Below are positions 36,595 to 45,427 of a stretch of 64,000 bases of DNA, piece by piece (the stretch's first letter is position 1; every line of letters begins with the position of its first letter). The stretch is from an uncultured Eubacteriales bacterium (GTDB lineage: Bacteria > Bacillota > Clostridia > Monoglobales > Monoglobaceae), in the NCBI GenBank assembly GCA_905198865.1, contig CAJKEB010000004.1, forward strand, positions 1 to 64,000. Reading direction: 5' to 3'. The translations under genes were made by a program, and so were the position numbers. A model generated the notes under the pieces. It ran no database searches and was not told the DNA's origin. It worked only from the letters and a program-made list of their open reading frames with translations.

Positions 36595-37092
36595 TTATAT
36601 ACACCTCTTAAGTATTATTCTTTCAAGATAACGCTTTAAGTGAACAAACCAATCCTCTTTATCAGAAATAGCTTTCACAAACACAGTATACATTTTCATT
36701 CGCTTTCCGCCGTAAATATCGGTAAAAAGCTGGTCACCAACAAGAGCAGTGTTTTCCGGCTTGACCTTCATCATATTACACGCCTCGGTAAGATAACGTT
36801 TTCTTGGTTTCAGAGCCTTTGCAAAGTAAGGCTCGTCCAAAGACTCCGCAAATTTCTTAACACGATCTTGATTATTATTTGACACCAAAAAAGTTTTTAA
36901 TCCCTGTTGGTGAAGCAAATCAAACCATTTAATTGTGTGTTCGGGAGCAACAGCGTCATCGTATGTAACCAGAGTATTGTCAATATCAAATATTAAAGCC
37001 TTTATACCGAGTGATTTAATCATATCCAAATCAAGATTATATATATCGTCAATAAATATATCGGGCTTGAACATATCTTCAAGTATACTCAT
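36595..37092 (-). CDS. yqeG: YqeG family HAD-IIIA phosphatase
   Basis: A 165-residue HAD-superfamily hydrolase. Motif I is FDIDNTLVTYD near residue 30, motif II lies in FLVSNNNQDR, and motif III/IV in KPENTALVGDQLFTDIYGGKR. YqeG proteins are phosphatases related to phosphatidylglycerophosphate phosphatase Gep4. The ATG at 37092 has GGAGG seven bases upstream; the longer frame to 37188 would cross a terminator hairpin and is rejected. Confidence 0.88.
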   Translation of the reverse strand: MSILEDMFKPDIFIDDIYNLDLDMIKSLGIKALIFDIDNTLVTYDDAVAPEHTIKWFDLLHQQGLKTFLVSNNNQDRVKKFAESLDEPYFAKALKPRKRYLTEACNMMKVKPENTALVGDQLFTDIYGGKRMKMYTVFVKAISDKEDWFVHLKRYLERIILKRCI

Positions 37093-37115
37093 AAAACAGC
37101 CTCCGTAAAATAAAA

Positions 37116-37136
37116 GGGCCGAGAAAACCTCGACCC
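37116..37136 (-). terminator. Terminator between rpsU and yqeG, possible attenuator
   Basis: An 8-bp stem (37116-37123 with 37129-37136, one G-U pair) with a 5-base loop, followed on the minus strand by TTTTATTTT. It ends about 20 bases before the yqeG start, and the yqeG ribosome binding site follows immediately. Confidence 0.7.
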
Positions 37137-37165
37137 CAAATTTTAAATTAACATTCAAAATTAGT

Positions 37166-37195
37166 ATAATATAATTATGTTTATACAAAGTCTAA
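37166..37195 (-). promoter_or_regulatory. Possible promoter of yqeG upstream of the terminator
   Basis: On the minus strand TTAGAC (37190-37195), an 18-base spacer and TATTAT (37166-37171). If used, its transcript must read through the hairpin at 37116-37136 to reach yqeG. Confidence 0.35.
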
Positions 37196-37281
37196 ACATC
37201 AGCTTTTCGCAGCCTGCTAACACTCAAGCCGGATATTTAAGCAAATAATTAAGACAAGGAATGTCAATAACAGAAAGCAAA

Positions 37282-37455
37282 TTAATACTTACGCTTTCTG
37301 GCAGCCTCGGATTTCTTCTTGCGTCTTACGCTGGGCTTTTCGTAATGTTCTCTCTTTCTAACCTCAGATAAAACACCGGCCTTAGCACAAGAACGCTTAA
37401 AGCGACGAAGCGCACTGTCAAGCGACTCATTTTCCTTAACTCTGATTTCTGCCAT
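37282..37455 (-). CDS. rpsU: 30S ribosomal protein S21
   Basis: A 57-residue small-subunit protein near the mRNA exit, assisting initiation. The sequence [21 protein letters not shown] and the very basic C-terminus ([14 protein letters not shown]) are diagnostic. The ATG at 37455 is preceded by GGAGGGAGGG; the longer frame to 37500 is not supported. S21 genes often lie near dnaJ, yqeY or primase; none is present here. Confidence 0.96.
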   Translation of the reverse strand: MAEIRVKENESLDSALRRFKRSCAKAGVLSEVRKREHYEKPSVRRKKKSEAARKRKY

Positions 37456-37635
37456 TTTTACTTCCCTCCCTCCGAGTATTATACAACACTTAGAAGTCAA
37501 AAAAATTCTACTCGAACAATTATACTCGTAATATTACTTCCTGTCAAGTGCTTTATGCAGATTTTTTAATTTTTTGTTGAATAAGTCATTCAGATAGATT
37601 CACAAGTCTAAAATCAAAAATTATTTTTTTAAATC

Positions 37636-37664
37636 TTTACTTGCATGATTTAATGTGTTATAAT
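37636..37664 (+). promoter_or_regulatory. Sigma-70-type promoter of metA
   Basis: TTTACT (37636-37641), 17 bases, TATAAT (37659-37664). The leader is about 22 bases, which leaves no space for an S-box or T-box riboswitch. Confidence 0.65.
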
Positions 37665-37692
37665 AAAACAATTAGATTTTGGAGGTGAAATA

Positions 37693-38622
37693 ATGCCGAT
37701 TAAAGTTACAGACAATCTACCCGCAATAGAAACTTTAAACAGCGAGAACATTTTCGTAATGACAGAAACACGAGCTATTACGCAGGAAATAAGACCTCTT
37801 GAGATATTAATATTAAATCTGATGCCAAAAAAGATTGAGACTGAAACCCAACTTTTAAGAGTTCTCGGTAACACTCCTCTTCAGATAAATGTAAGCTTTA
37901 TGCACACCAAGAGTTATGAGTCAAAAAATACATCAAAAAGCCATATAGAAACTTTTTATGATACGTTTGACAGTTATAAAAACAGAAAGTTTGACGGTTT
38001 GATTATTACCGGCGCGCCGGTTGAACATATGGAATTTGAAGATGTCAGCTACTGGGAAGAACTGTGCGAAATTATGGAATGGTCAAAAACAAACGTTACC
38101 TCTACATTTCACATATGCTGGGGAGCCCAGGCCGGACTATACTATCACTACGGAATTCCGAAGCATTTTATGGATAAAAAGGTATTCGGCGTTTTCAAGC
38201 ATTACGTTGTTCCGGAGAAAAAGCATAAGATACTGCTCCGCGGGTTTGACGATACGTTTTGGGCGCCCCATTCACGACATACCGAAACTCGCGAAGAGGA
38301 TATTATCAAGGTTCCGGAGCTTGAAATACTGGCAAAATCAGACCAAGCCGGCGTATATATAATCACAGCAAAGAGCGAACGTCAGTTCTTTATTACCGGT
38401 CATTCTGAATATGACAACGTCACGCTTGCAAACGAATATTTTCGTGACAGGGAAAAGGGTCTTGATATTGAGATTCCGGAGAATTATTTTCCCGGCAACG
38501 ACCCGACTCAAGAACCTCCGGTCACGTGGCGTTCACATGCGAACCTGCTGTATTCGAACTGGCTGAATTATTTTGTTTACCAGACCACGCCGTATGATAT
38601 TAACAAAATCAATAAGCAATAA
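37693..38622 (+). CDS. metA: Homoserine O-acyltransferase MetA, probably acetyl-CoA-specific
   Basis: A 309-residue enzyme of methionine synthesis that acylates homoserine. The nucleophile Cys142 lies in [17 protein letters not shown]; His and Glu of the triad fall in the C-terminal half (STRHTE-like HSRHTE and GHSEYD). Position 111 is Glu (GAPVEHME); in the characterised Bacillus cereus enzyme Glu111 gives acetyl-CoA specificity, whereas Gly gives succinyl-CoA. So homoserine O-acetyltransferase activity is the better prediction. GGAGGTG lies upstream of the ATG. It stands alone as a one-gene unit with its own promoter and terminator. Confidence 0.93.
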   Translation: MPIKVTDNLPAIETLNSENIFVMTETRAITQEIRPLEILILNLMPKKIETETQLLRVLGNTPLQINVSFMHTKSYESKNTSKSHIETFYDTFDSYKNRKFDGLIITGAPVEHMEFEDVSYWEELCEIMEWSKTNVTSTFHICWGAQAGLYYHYGIPKHFMDKKVFGVFKHYVVPEKKHKILLRGFDDTFWAPHSRHTETREEDIIKVPELEILAKSDQAGVYIITAKSERQFFITGHSEYDNVTLANEYFRDREKGLDIEIPENYFPGNDPTQEPPVTWRSHANLLYSNWLNYFVYQTTPYDINKINKQ

Positions 38623-38630
38623 ACTATTTT

Positions 38631-38675
38631 AATTGCATCTGTTTAATTCTTCTTTAAGCAGATGCAATTAGTTTT
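38631..38675 (+). terminator. Terminator of metA
   Basis: AATTGCATCTG (38631-38641) pairs with CAGATGCAATT (38659-38669), followed by AGTTTTT. Confidence 0.8.
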
Positions 38676-38791
38676 TATAATAAAAAATCAGTAATTTTAT
38701 TTTAATATTAAAATCGGTGTTTGAAAATAACCGATATAAATTTTTATATATTCAATAATGGACTATCTGTTTTAGCCCATCAGATTAAAAT

Positions 38792-38873
38792 TGTGGATAA
38801 CTTTGAAAAAATGTAAAAAATACACTTATCAACAATATTTATTGGTGGATAATGTGAATAACTCGGTTGATAA
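38792..38873. other. Cluster of DnaA-box-like sequences between convergent genes
   Basis: Against the consensus TTATNCACA, the cluster holds: TGTGGATAA at 38792-38800 (perfect, minus orientation), TTATCAACA at 38826-38834 (one mismatch, plus), GGTGGATAA at 38844-38852 (one mismatch, minus), TGTGAATAA at 38853-38861 (perfect, minus) and GGTTGATAA at 38865-38873 (two mismatches, minus). The surrounding 400 bp are very AT-rich and have no gene. metA and sigH both end into this gap, so no promoter is needed here. Confidence 0.7.
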
Positions 38874-39036
38874 CTGTATATTAGGGACTTTTTAAAGTGG
38901 AGAACAAGCTTTTGACAGAAATATTTTTGTATTCATTCAGTAATGTTTTTGAAATATCATTCGCAGTAAATACAATTACGAAATGATAAATTCACAAAAA
39001 TTGAATTTTCAAATTACTGAAATTTTGTCACTGCAA

Positions 39037-39648
39037 TTATTTATCATCCAGCTTTTTCTTTATTCTCTGCAAGGCGTTATCTATTGATTTTTCAGGCTTG
39101 TCAATTATTTCGGCTATTTCGCGGTATGACATACCTTCAAGATGAAGAATAAGCACGCTTTTTTCGAGTTTACTGAGTTTGGTTTCGATTTCTTTTTCTA
39201 TATCGCTCAGCTTCTCTCTCATAATATATAATTTTTCAGGGTCAACAGAGTGACGTTCGGAAACAGTTTCAATTAAAGTACGTTCACTGTCATCGTCGTA
39301 TACAGGAGTATTTAAGGAAATATAGGTATTAAGCGGCTGATGCTTTTGCCTGTCTGCTGTCTTTATAGCAGTGAAAATCTGGCGCTTAATACATAACTCG
39401 GCAAAGCTGTGAAACGAGACGTCTTTATCAATGTCAAAATCACGGATTGCCTTAAAAAGACCGATCATTCCTTCTTGCACCAAATCGTCATTATCGCCGC
39501 CGACTAAAAAATACGCTTTAGCTCTTGCTCTGACAAGATTTTTATATTTGTTAAGCAGATACTCCTCTGCTTCTCTGCCATCGTTTTTATGTGCAAGAAA
39601 AACGAGTTCCTCATCTGTTAGATTTTCAAATTTATTATTCACAGTCAC
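39037..39648 (-). CDS. sigH: RNA polymerase sporulation sigma factor SigH
   Basis: A sigma-70-family factor of about 203 residues; Spo0H directs early sporulation and stationary-phase genes. Region 2 has NDDLVQEGMIGLFKAIRDFD and SFHSFAELCIKRQI, and region 4.2 has MSYREIAEIIDKPEKSIDNALQRIK, split here as EIAEIIDKPEKS and DNALQRIKKKL. The start is a GTG: GGAG (minus strand, 39653-39656) precedes GTG codons at 39648 and 39642; a TTG at 39663 lies upstream of that site. An ackA terminator separates it from the acetate genes. Confidence 0.92.
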   Translation of the reverse strand: MTVNNKFENLTDEELVFLAHKNDGREAEEYLLNKYKNLVRARAKAYFLVGGDNDDLVQEGMIGLFKAIRDFDIDKDVSFHSFAELCIKRQIFTAIKTADRQKHQPLNTYISLNTPVYDDDSERTLIETVSERHSVDPEKLYIMREKLSDIEKEIETKLSKLEKSVLILHLEGMSYREIAEIIDKPEKSIDNALQRIKKKLDDK

Positions 39649-39699
39649 ATATCTCCAATTCAAAATACACAGTATTAATCACTCATTAAATAAGATAAA

Positions 39700-39727
39700 A
39701 GGCTGTCTCACAAAAGCAAGACAGCCT
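39700..39727 (-). terminator. Terminator of the pta-ackA operon
   Basis: AGGCTGTCT and AGACAGCCT (39700-39708 and 39719-39727) form a 9-bp stem followed on the minus strand by TTTATCTTATTT. Confidence 0.85.
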
Positions 39728-39746
39728 GAAAATCTTTGTTAACTAT

Positions 39747-40940
39747 TTAGCCGACCAACGCCAAAGTTTCTCTAGCAATAGCAAGTTCTTCGTTAGTAGG
39801 AATAACCATAACCTTAACCTTGCTGTCAGGTGTTGAGATATAAGTTTCTGTTCCTCTGACACCGTTTTTCTCTTCATCGATTGTTATTCCAAGGAATCCG
39901 AGATATTCGCATATCTTCTTTCTTGTATCGCAGTCATTTTCGCCGATACCGCCGGTAAATGTTATTGCGTCAACGCCGTTCATTGCAGCTGTATAAGAGC
40001 CTATGTATTTTGCAACACGATAAATAAACGCGTCAAGAGCTATCTGAGCTCTTTCGTTGCCATCGGCAGCAGCTGCCGATAAATCGCGGAAGTCGCTGGA
40101 CACACCGGAAATACCAAGAACACCGGACTTTTTGTTAAGCACATTAAGAACTTCGTCCACAGTCATGTTTTCGTTATTTGCAATGAACTGTACAACAGCA
40201 GGATCAAGATCACCGCTTCTTGTACCCATAATCAGACCTTCAAGAGGCGTCAGACCCATACTTGTATCAACGCACTTTCCGCCGATTGAAGCAGAAACAC
40301 TTGCGCCGTTGCCAAGGTGGCATACGATTACCTTGCAGTTATCCTTGTCAAGGTCGGCAAACTCTATTGTTCTGCCCGATACAAACTTATGGCTTGTGCC
40401 GTGGAAGCCGTACTTTCTGATACTGTACTTCTCATAGTATTCATAAGGAATTGCGTACATGTACGCCTTTGAAGTCATGCTTTGACCAAAAGCGGTATCA
40501 AACACTGCAACCTGCGGCGTGCCGGGCATAGCATCTTCACACGCTTCAATGCCGATAAGGTTTGCGGGATTATGAAGAGGTCCGAGCGGGAAGCAGTCTT
40601 TTACAACTTTCTTTACATCGTCGGTTACTATAACCGAGTCGCTGTAATACTGTCCTGCGTGAAGAACTCTGTGACCTACTGCTGCAATATCATTGATGTC
40701 AGAAATCACACCGTGCTCGCTGTCTACAAGTGCGTCAAGAACCATCTTTACAGCCGTCTTATGAGTAGGCATAGGCTTTTCTTCAACATATTTCTCCTTG
40801 CCTTCAGGTGAGTGTGTAAGCTTTGAGCCTTCTATACCTATTCTCTCACAAAGACCTTTAGCCAATACTTCCTCAGTATCTGTTTCAATGAGCTGATATT
40901 TGAGTGATGAACTGCCGGCATTAATTACCAAAACTTTCAT
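39747..40940 (-). CDS. ackA: Acetate kinase
   Basis: A 397-residue enzyme that makes ATP and acetate from acetyl phosphate. The N-terminal VINAGSSSLKYQL, the GFHGTSHKFVSGR signature and the catalytic HLGNGASVSAS segment are intact, with the second ATPase motif FTGGIGEND. The length is the family norm. GGAGGG precedes the ATG, and pta lies 48 bases upstream, so the two form a pta-ackA operon that conserves energy from acyl-CoA. Confidence 0.97.
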   Translation of the reverse strand: MKVLVINAGSSSLKYQLIETDTEEVLAKGLCERIGIEGSKLTHSPEGKEKYVEEKPMPTHKTAVKMVLDALVDSEHGVISDINDIAAVGHRVLHAGQYYSDSVIVTDDVKKVVKDCFPLGPLHNPANLIGIEACEDAMPGTPQVAVFDTAFGQSMTSKAYMYAIPYEYYEKYSIRKYGFHGTSHKFVSGRTIEFADLDKDNCKVIVCHLGNGASVSASIGGKCVDTSMGLTPLEGLIMGTRSGDLDPAVVQFIANNENMTVDEVLNVLNKKSGVLGISGVSSDFRDLSAAAADGNERAQIALDAFIYRVAKYIGSYTAAMNGVDAITFTGGIGENDCDTRKKICEYLGFLGITIDEEKNGVRGTETYISTPDSKVKVMVIPTNEELAIARETLALVG

Positions 40941-40988
40941 TATGTTTTACCCTCCGAATTAATATAAATTTAAAAATAAAGCGATATC

Positions 40989-41987
40989 CTATTCCTGATT
41001 CTGTGCCTGAACGCAAGTAATAGCAACAACGCCTGCTATATCCTCAGCACTGCATCCTCTTGACAAGTCGTTAACCGGCTTAGCCATACCCTGTGTCATC
41101 GGACCGTAAGCCTCAGCTTTTGCAAGACGCTGAACCAGCTTATAACCGATATTACCGGCGTCAAGGTTCGGGAAAATAAGTACGTTAGCCTGACCTGCAA
41201 CATCGCTGTCAGGAGCCTTAAGAGCGGCAACGCTCGGTACAATAGCAGCATCAAGCTGAAGTTCGCCGTCAAGCTTAATATCCGGTGCGATTTCCTTTGC
41301 TTTCTCGGCTGCGTTTCTGACCAAATCAACCTGCTCAGATTTTGCACTGCCGTATGTAGAATATGAGAGCATAGCAACCTTCGGCTCTCCGCCAACAAGG
41401 CTCTTATACGATTTTGACGAAGAAACTGCTATTTCAGCCAATTTGTCTGAGTCGGGATATTCATTAAGACCGCAGTCAGAAAATACGAAAGTACCGTTAT
41501 TGCCGTATTCACAATCAGGAACCATCATCAGGAAGAATGCAGAAACAACTTTTGTTCCCGGTGCTGTCTTAATTGTTTGCAAAGACGCACGCATAACATC
41601 GGCGGTAGCATGTACAGCTCCGGCAACCATGCCGTCGGCTCTGCCTGTTTTAACAAGCATACATCCAAAGTAAAGCACGTCCTTAACCTTCTTAAGCGCT
41701 TCATCAGGAACCATGCCCTTCTTTTTTCTGAGTTCATACAGACCGTTTCCGAGTTCAGCAGTAAGCTCGCTTGTTTCGGGATTAATAATCGTAGCGCCGG
41801 AAATATCAACACCGTCTGCAACCGACTTGATTTTATCTTCATTACCAAGAAGTATGATGTTTGCATAGCCTTCCTTAAGAATTTGAGCGGCAGCATCAAT
41901 AGTTCTGCGCTCTTCGCCCTCTGCCAGTACAATAGTTTTCTTATCAGCAGCGGCAAGTTCCTTAATTTTGTCCATAAATTTTGACAT
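40989..41987 (-). CDS. pta: Phosphate acetyltransferase
   Basis: A 332-residue enzyme that converts acetyl-CoA and phosphate to acetyl phosphate. This is the short form with only the catalytic PTA_PTB domain (VLAEGEERRTIDAA, DGMVAGAVHATADVMRA, FPNLDAGNIGYKLVQRL), without the N-terminal regulatory DRTGG region of enterobacterial Pta. First gene of pta-ackA; it could also act on propionyl-CoA or branched acyl-CoA from the ferredoxin oxidoreductase. Confidence 0.96.
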   Translation of the reverse strand: MSKFMDKIKELAAADKKTIVLAEGEERRTIDAAAQILKEGYANIILLGNEDKIKSVADGVDISGATIINPETSELTAELGNGLYELRKKKGMVPDEALKKVKDVLYFGCMLVKTGRADGMVAGAVHATADVMRASLQTIKTAPGTKVVSAFFLMMVPDCEYGNNGTFVFSDCGLNEYPDSDKLAEIAVSSSKSYKSLVGGEPKVAMLSYSTYGSAKSEQVDLVRNAAEKAKEIAPDIKLDGELQLDAAIVPSVAALKAPDSDVAGQANVLIFPNLDAGNIGYKLVQRLAKAEAYGPMTQGMAKPVNDLSRGCSAEDIAGVVAITCVQAQNQE

Positions 41988-42125
41988 TATGTTTACCTCG
42001 CTTAATATATGTAATATAATTATTTTTTCAAAGCAATTTTATAACCGAAATTTATTCAATTCAAAACACAAAAAAATATACATAAAAAGCTTATGTTTTT
42101 AGTTTTTTTGATACTTAACGATAAT

Positions 42126-42154
42126 ATTATACACCTAAGACATAATGATTTCAA
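42126..42154 (-). promoter_or_regulatory. Sigma-70-type promoter of pta-ackA
   Basis: On the minus strand TTGAAA (42149-42154), 17 bases, TATAAT (42126-42131). The leader of about 130 bases contains a weak hairpin, ACATAA/TTATGT at 42080-42096, followed by ATATTTTTTTG, which could cause some premature termination. The 320-bp gap holds only this and the opposite tmcAL promoter. Confidence 0.7.
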
Positions 42155-42235
42155 GTATAATTTCCCAATATTTTAAAAATTTTTTTAATAAAATATTAAA
42201 TGATTTTTAATACAAAATTAAATCAAATTAAAAGT

Positions 42236-42264
42236 TTGACACATTATATAAAACATAATATAAT
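42236..42264 (+). promoter_or_regulatory. Consensus promoter of tmcAL
   Basis: TTGACA (42236-42241), 17 bases, TATAAT (42259-42264), a full consensus match 44 bases before the start codon. Confidence 0.8.
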
Positions 42265-42307
42265 AATATAAATTGAATTGATAGGAATTATAATAGGGGC
42301 GATAAGA

Positions 42308-43444
42308 ATGAATATCTGCGGTATTGTTTGCGAGTATAATCCGTTTCACAACGGACACTTGTATCAAATAGAAACTTTAAAAAAAGAATTAGGCTTTGAC
42401 GCTGTTGTCGGCATAATGAGCGGTAACTGGGTTCAGCGAGGCGACGCTGCGATATTTGATAAGCACGTCCGTGCAAAAGCTGCAATAATGAACGGTATGG
42501 ATCTTGTTATTGAGCTGCCGGCAGTACACGCAATGCAATCTGCTGAAATCTTTGCAAGAAACGCAGTATATATTCTGAACTCTCTCGGCAACATCAGCTC
42601 AATAGCTTTCGGCTCAGAAACAGATAATATCAATATGCTGATAGAAATCGCAAAGCTTCTTATCAAAGAACCGATAATGTTCAAAAACATCATTCGGAGT
42701 GAAATGAAGCAAGGAGTGCCTTATTTCATGGCACGTTCTGATGCAATAGGAAATTTGCTTGGAAGAAAACACAAAGAAGCCGCAGCTTTGCCGAATAATA
42801 TACTTGGAATTGAGTATATTAAGGCATTGATTAATTTAAACAGTCCAATAAGCCCAATTGCAATTAAGCGTCACGGCGCAGGACATGATGAATACAATAT
42901 TCTTAATAATATAACAAGCGCTACGTCTGTAAGAAATATGATAAGGAAAAAAAGCAATGATTTCCGCACATGCGTTCCCGATAATTGCTTGAATCTGTAC
43001 AATAAAGCTGCTGTGCATGATATATCAAAGCTTGATATTGCTGTTTTGTCGCATTTTATTAAGGCATCGCCCTCTGAGATAAAAAACACTCCCGATGTCT
43101 CTGAGGGACTTGAAAATAAAATTATAAGGTCGGCAAAAGCAACAAAAAGCATAGCAGAGCTTTGTGATACTATAAAGTCAAAAAGATATGCGCATAGCCG
43201 AATACGCAGAATTGTGCTGAATTCTTTCCTCGGAATCACTAAAAACGACTTAACGACTACGCCAAAATATGTAAAGGTGTTAAACTTTACAGAGGTCGGT
43301 CAAAAAGTGCTGCATAAGTCTAAAACAACGTGTTTACTGCCTATTGGCAAAAGCAGAAATATTGTAAAGGGAAATCACTTTGCAGAACGTATCTGGGACA
43401 GAGAACTTGCTTTTGACAAAATATACGAACTTTCAGAGCTTTAA
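42308..43444 (+). CDS. tmcAL: tRNA(Met) cytidine acetate ligase (YlbM family)
   Basis: A 378-residue nucleotidyltransferase-like enzyme that acetylates C34 of elongator tRNA(Met) using acetate and ATP. The HxGH motif of the superfamily is visible in EYNPFHNGHLYQ near residue 10, followed by VGIMSGNWVQRGD and the GIEYIKAL and TSATSVRNMIR segments. The ATG at 42308 begins the conserved N-terminus MNICGIVCEYNPF; an upstream in-frame ATG adds ten unconserved residues. It stands next to the acetate genes, though on the other strand. Confidence 0.9.
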   Translation: MNICGIVCEYNPFHNGHLYQIETLKKELGFDAVVGIMSGNWVQRGDAAIFDKHVRAKAAIMNGMDLVIELPAVHAMQSAEIFARNAVYILNSLGNISSIAFGSETDNINMLIEIAKLLIKEPIMFKNIIRSEMKQGVPYFMARSDAIGNLLGRKHKEAAALPNNILGIEYIKALINLNSPISPIAIKRHGAGHDEYNILNNITSATSVRNMIRKKSNDFRTCVPDNCLNLYNKAAVHDISKLDIAVLSHFIKASPSEIKNTPDVSEGLENKIIRSAKATKSIAELCDTIKSKRYAHSRIRRIVLNSFLGITKNDLTTTPKYVKVLNFTEVGQKVLHKSKTTCLLPIGKSRNIVKGNHFAERIWDRELAFDKIYELSEL

Positions 43445-43445
43445 A

Positions 43446-45338
43446 TTAATCAATCTTTATATACACGCCGTTTTTTGTGATTGTATATGTTTTTGTATCA
43501 ACGGACTTTTCGCCGTGTGCGGATATTGTCAGTGTATGAACACCGTCAGGTATTAAATTTGAATATATGTTTGTCTTAAATGGTATTTGCGTTTGTGTAT
43601 CAATAACAGCTCCGTCTAAGATATATTCTACAAAATCCGTATATTCTTCCGGCTGATATACATATCCGTATATCGGAATAATCGTATTTGAACTGTATAG
43701 TCTTCCGTCGTCTGCTTTAACAAAAGCGAATTTCGGTGTTTCATTATAGTTAAGCAGATACTGTCCGTTTTGCATTGCTTCTTCCATTATTGCTTGATAA
43801 TTTGGCTTTGGCGCCAGATCAAAGCCGATTACCTCTGTTTCCATATCGTGATTAAAGTACACTATGCTTTTAAGCTGCGGATAACGCATTGCAGAATACC
43901 AGTACATATTTCTCAATCTTGTTTCGCCCCATCTGTCATCAAATCCCGATGTCTGGTACGATACTCTTGAAACCACGCCTCCTTCGCTGATAGCGAGTGG
44001 CTTGTTAATATTATTTTCAGACATAAAGTTTGTGATATATTTAAGTGAATTTGTTGTATAACCAAACTCTCCTAAAGTAAAGTATATCTGGGCTTCTCGC
44101 GATGTTACAACTTCCGGATTGTCTTGAAATAAAAGGCTGCCTAAAAAGTCTTTTTTTGAAAAAGATGACACACCGATCCAGTCAACATATTCATCGCCCG
44201 GATAATAATACCAGAACGGTCTGTCAAGCGAGCCGTTATCATTCGGCGACCACATAATCGCAAAGTTCGGATAATCACTGTGAATTATATCTGCAATTTT
44301 ACGGAACGCTTTAACATATGCAGCCGGTGAATCGCCCAAATTTCCTATATTCATTTCTGCACCAAACCTAATAATTGTTGGCTTGCTGTACTTTGCAATA
44401 TTGTCAAGCGTTTCTTTTATATACTCATTATTTTCATCATCAAGAACCAGATTAATATCCACAACGTTCCAAGGAACCTGGTTTAAGCAATCTTTTTCCG
44501 GAATTATATAGCTGCTTGGTTTGTTTAAATCTGTTTGAAATTCATCAAATTCAAGATAAGAAGAATATACACCAAAATCATGATGAAATACTTCAGGCTT
44601 GCCAATCTCAGGATCTCCGTTTCCATCGCTCACGATACCGCTGTATACTCCGCTGCGCGGTTCGAACTTAGCGCCGTAATAAACAGCTTCCTCCGGCTCC
44701 CCCTCTGTATATATGTCTATTTCTGTACTGTTTACGACAGCTTCCATTTCGTTGAGCAAAGCCGCCCAGTCGTTTACACAAAATCTAAAGTTATTTATTT
44801 CAAATGTATTTGTTTCAGTGTTGTAGCCGCCGTTCATATTGTAATCCGACCAACCCCACCAAACATTATATTCATCTGTTAAAGCAACAAGCTCATCTAT
44901 ACTTATGCACGCATAACCGTCAAGAGAGTAAGCGTCAATTTTTATACCGTTTATTCTTGTATCTAATGCTGACATAACAGCCTTATAATCTGTACACCCA
45001 ATACGCTGCGGAGACGGTGTGCCTTCAATATATGATGTCGACCTTAGGTTTAACACATTATTTTCGGTGTCGTAATTCATTTCAAAACCGTAACGGGTCA
45101 TATCGTCCATTGAGATGAGTATTTTATCATCACAAAAATAACCCTGCATATAATATCCGTCAAAAATAATCGGCATATATGATAGAGAATATGTACCGTT
45201 ATAATCAGATTTCGCTTTCACATTGTTATCGGAGGAATAAAGAACAAGCGTTAAAGCTAAAGATACGCAAACTACAAATACTGAACTTATAAAAATTAAA
45301 TGGCTTGATTTTATTGCTCTCTTTTTTCTGTAATCCAT
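43446..45338 (-). CDS. Cell-surface GH26-like protein with stalk-type N-terminal and Ig-like C-terminal domains
   Basis: A 630-residue exported protein. A basic N-terminus and one hydrophobic helix (about 14-36) act as signal anchor. Residues about 50-180 hold two copper-amine-oxidase-N-type (stalk) repeats (DDKILISMDDMTRYG; YACISIDELVALT). Residues about 215-530 are a TIM barrel of GH26 type: IIRFGAEMNIGN with a candidate acid/base Glu, IMWSPND, and AISEGGVVS with a candidate nucleophile Glu. Residues about 545-630 are a beta-sandwich, Ig-like (DGVHTLTISAHG). It probably binds or cuts beta-mannan or a wall polysaccharide. The ATG at 45338 has GGAGG. Confidence 0.72.
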   Translation of the reverse strand: MDYRKKRAIKSSHLIFISSVFVVCVSLALTLVLYSSDNNVKAKSDYNGTYSLSYMPIIFDGYYMQGYFCDDKILISMDDMTRYGFEMNYDTENNVLNLRSTSYIEGTPSPQRIGCTDYKAVMSALDTRINGIKIDAYSLDGYACISIDELVALTDEYNVWWGWSDYNMNGGYNTETNTFEINNFRFCVNDWAALLNEMEAVVNSTEIDIYTEGEPEEAVYYGAKFEPRSGVYSGIVSDGNGDPEIGKPEVFHHDFGVYSSYLEFDEFQTDLNKPSSYIIPEKDCLNQVPWNVVDINLVLDDENNEYIKETLDNIAKYSKPTIIRFGAEMNIGNLGDSPAAYVKAFRKIADIIHSDYPNFAIMWSPNDNGSLDRPFWYYYPGDEYVDWIGVSSFSKKDFLGSLLFQDNPEVVTSREAQIYFTLGEFGYTTNSLKYITNFMSENNINKPLAISEGGVVSRVSYQTSGFDDRWGETRLRNMYWYSAMRYPQLKSIVYFNHDMETEVIGFDLAPKPNYQAIMEEAMQNGQYLLNYNETPKFAFVKADDGRLYSSNTIIPIYGYVYQPEEYTDFVEYILDGAVIDTQTQIPFKTNIYSNLIPDGVHTLTISAHGEKSVDTKTYTITKNGVYIKID

Positions 45339-45427
45339 ATATATCCTCCATTCATTTTTTACGATTAATGAATTAGACAGCAAAATAAAGCAAAAAGTTC
45401 CATAATTATCAGCTTTTTGGGAAAAAT

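Noticed and set aside
37501..37692. SAM riboswitch or T-box upstream of metA
   Set aside because: The promoter at 37636-37664 leaves only about 22 bases of leader.
38670..39036. Chromosomal replication origin
   Set aside because: DnaA boxes and AT-rich DNA are present, but dnaA, dnaN, recF or gyr genes are absent and gene direction does not switch here. I keep it as an orphan DnaA-box cluster.
42080..42096. Regulatory attenuator in the pta leader
   Set aside because: The hairpin has only six A/T-rich pairs; the T tract on both sides is typical for this AT-rich DNA. It is mentioned under the promoter but not claimed.
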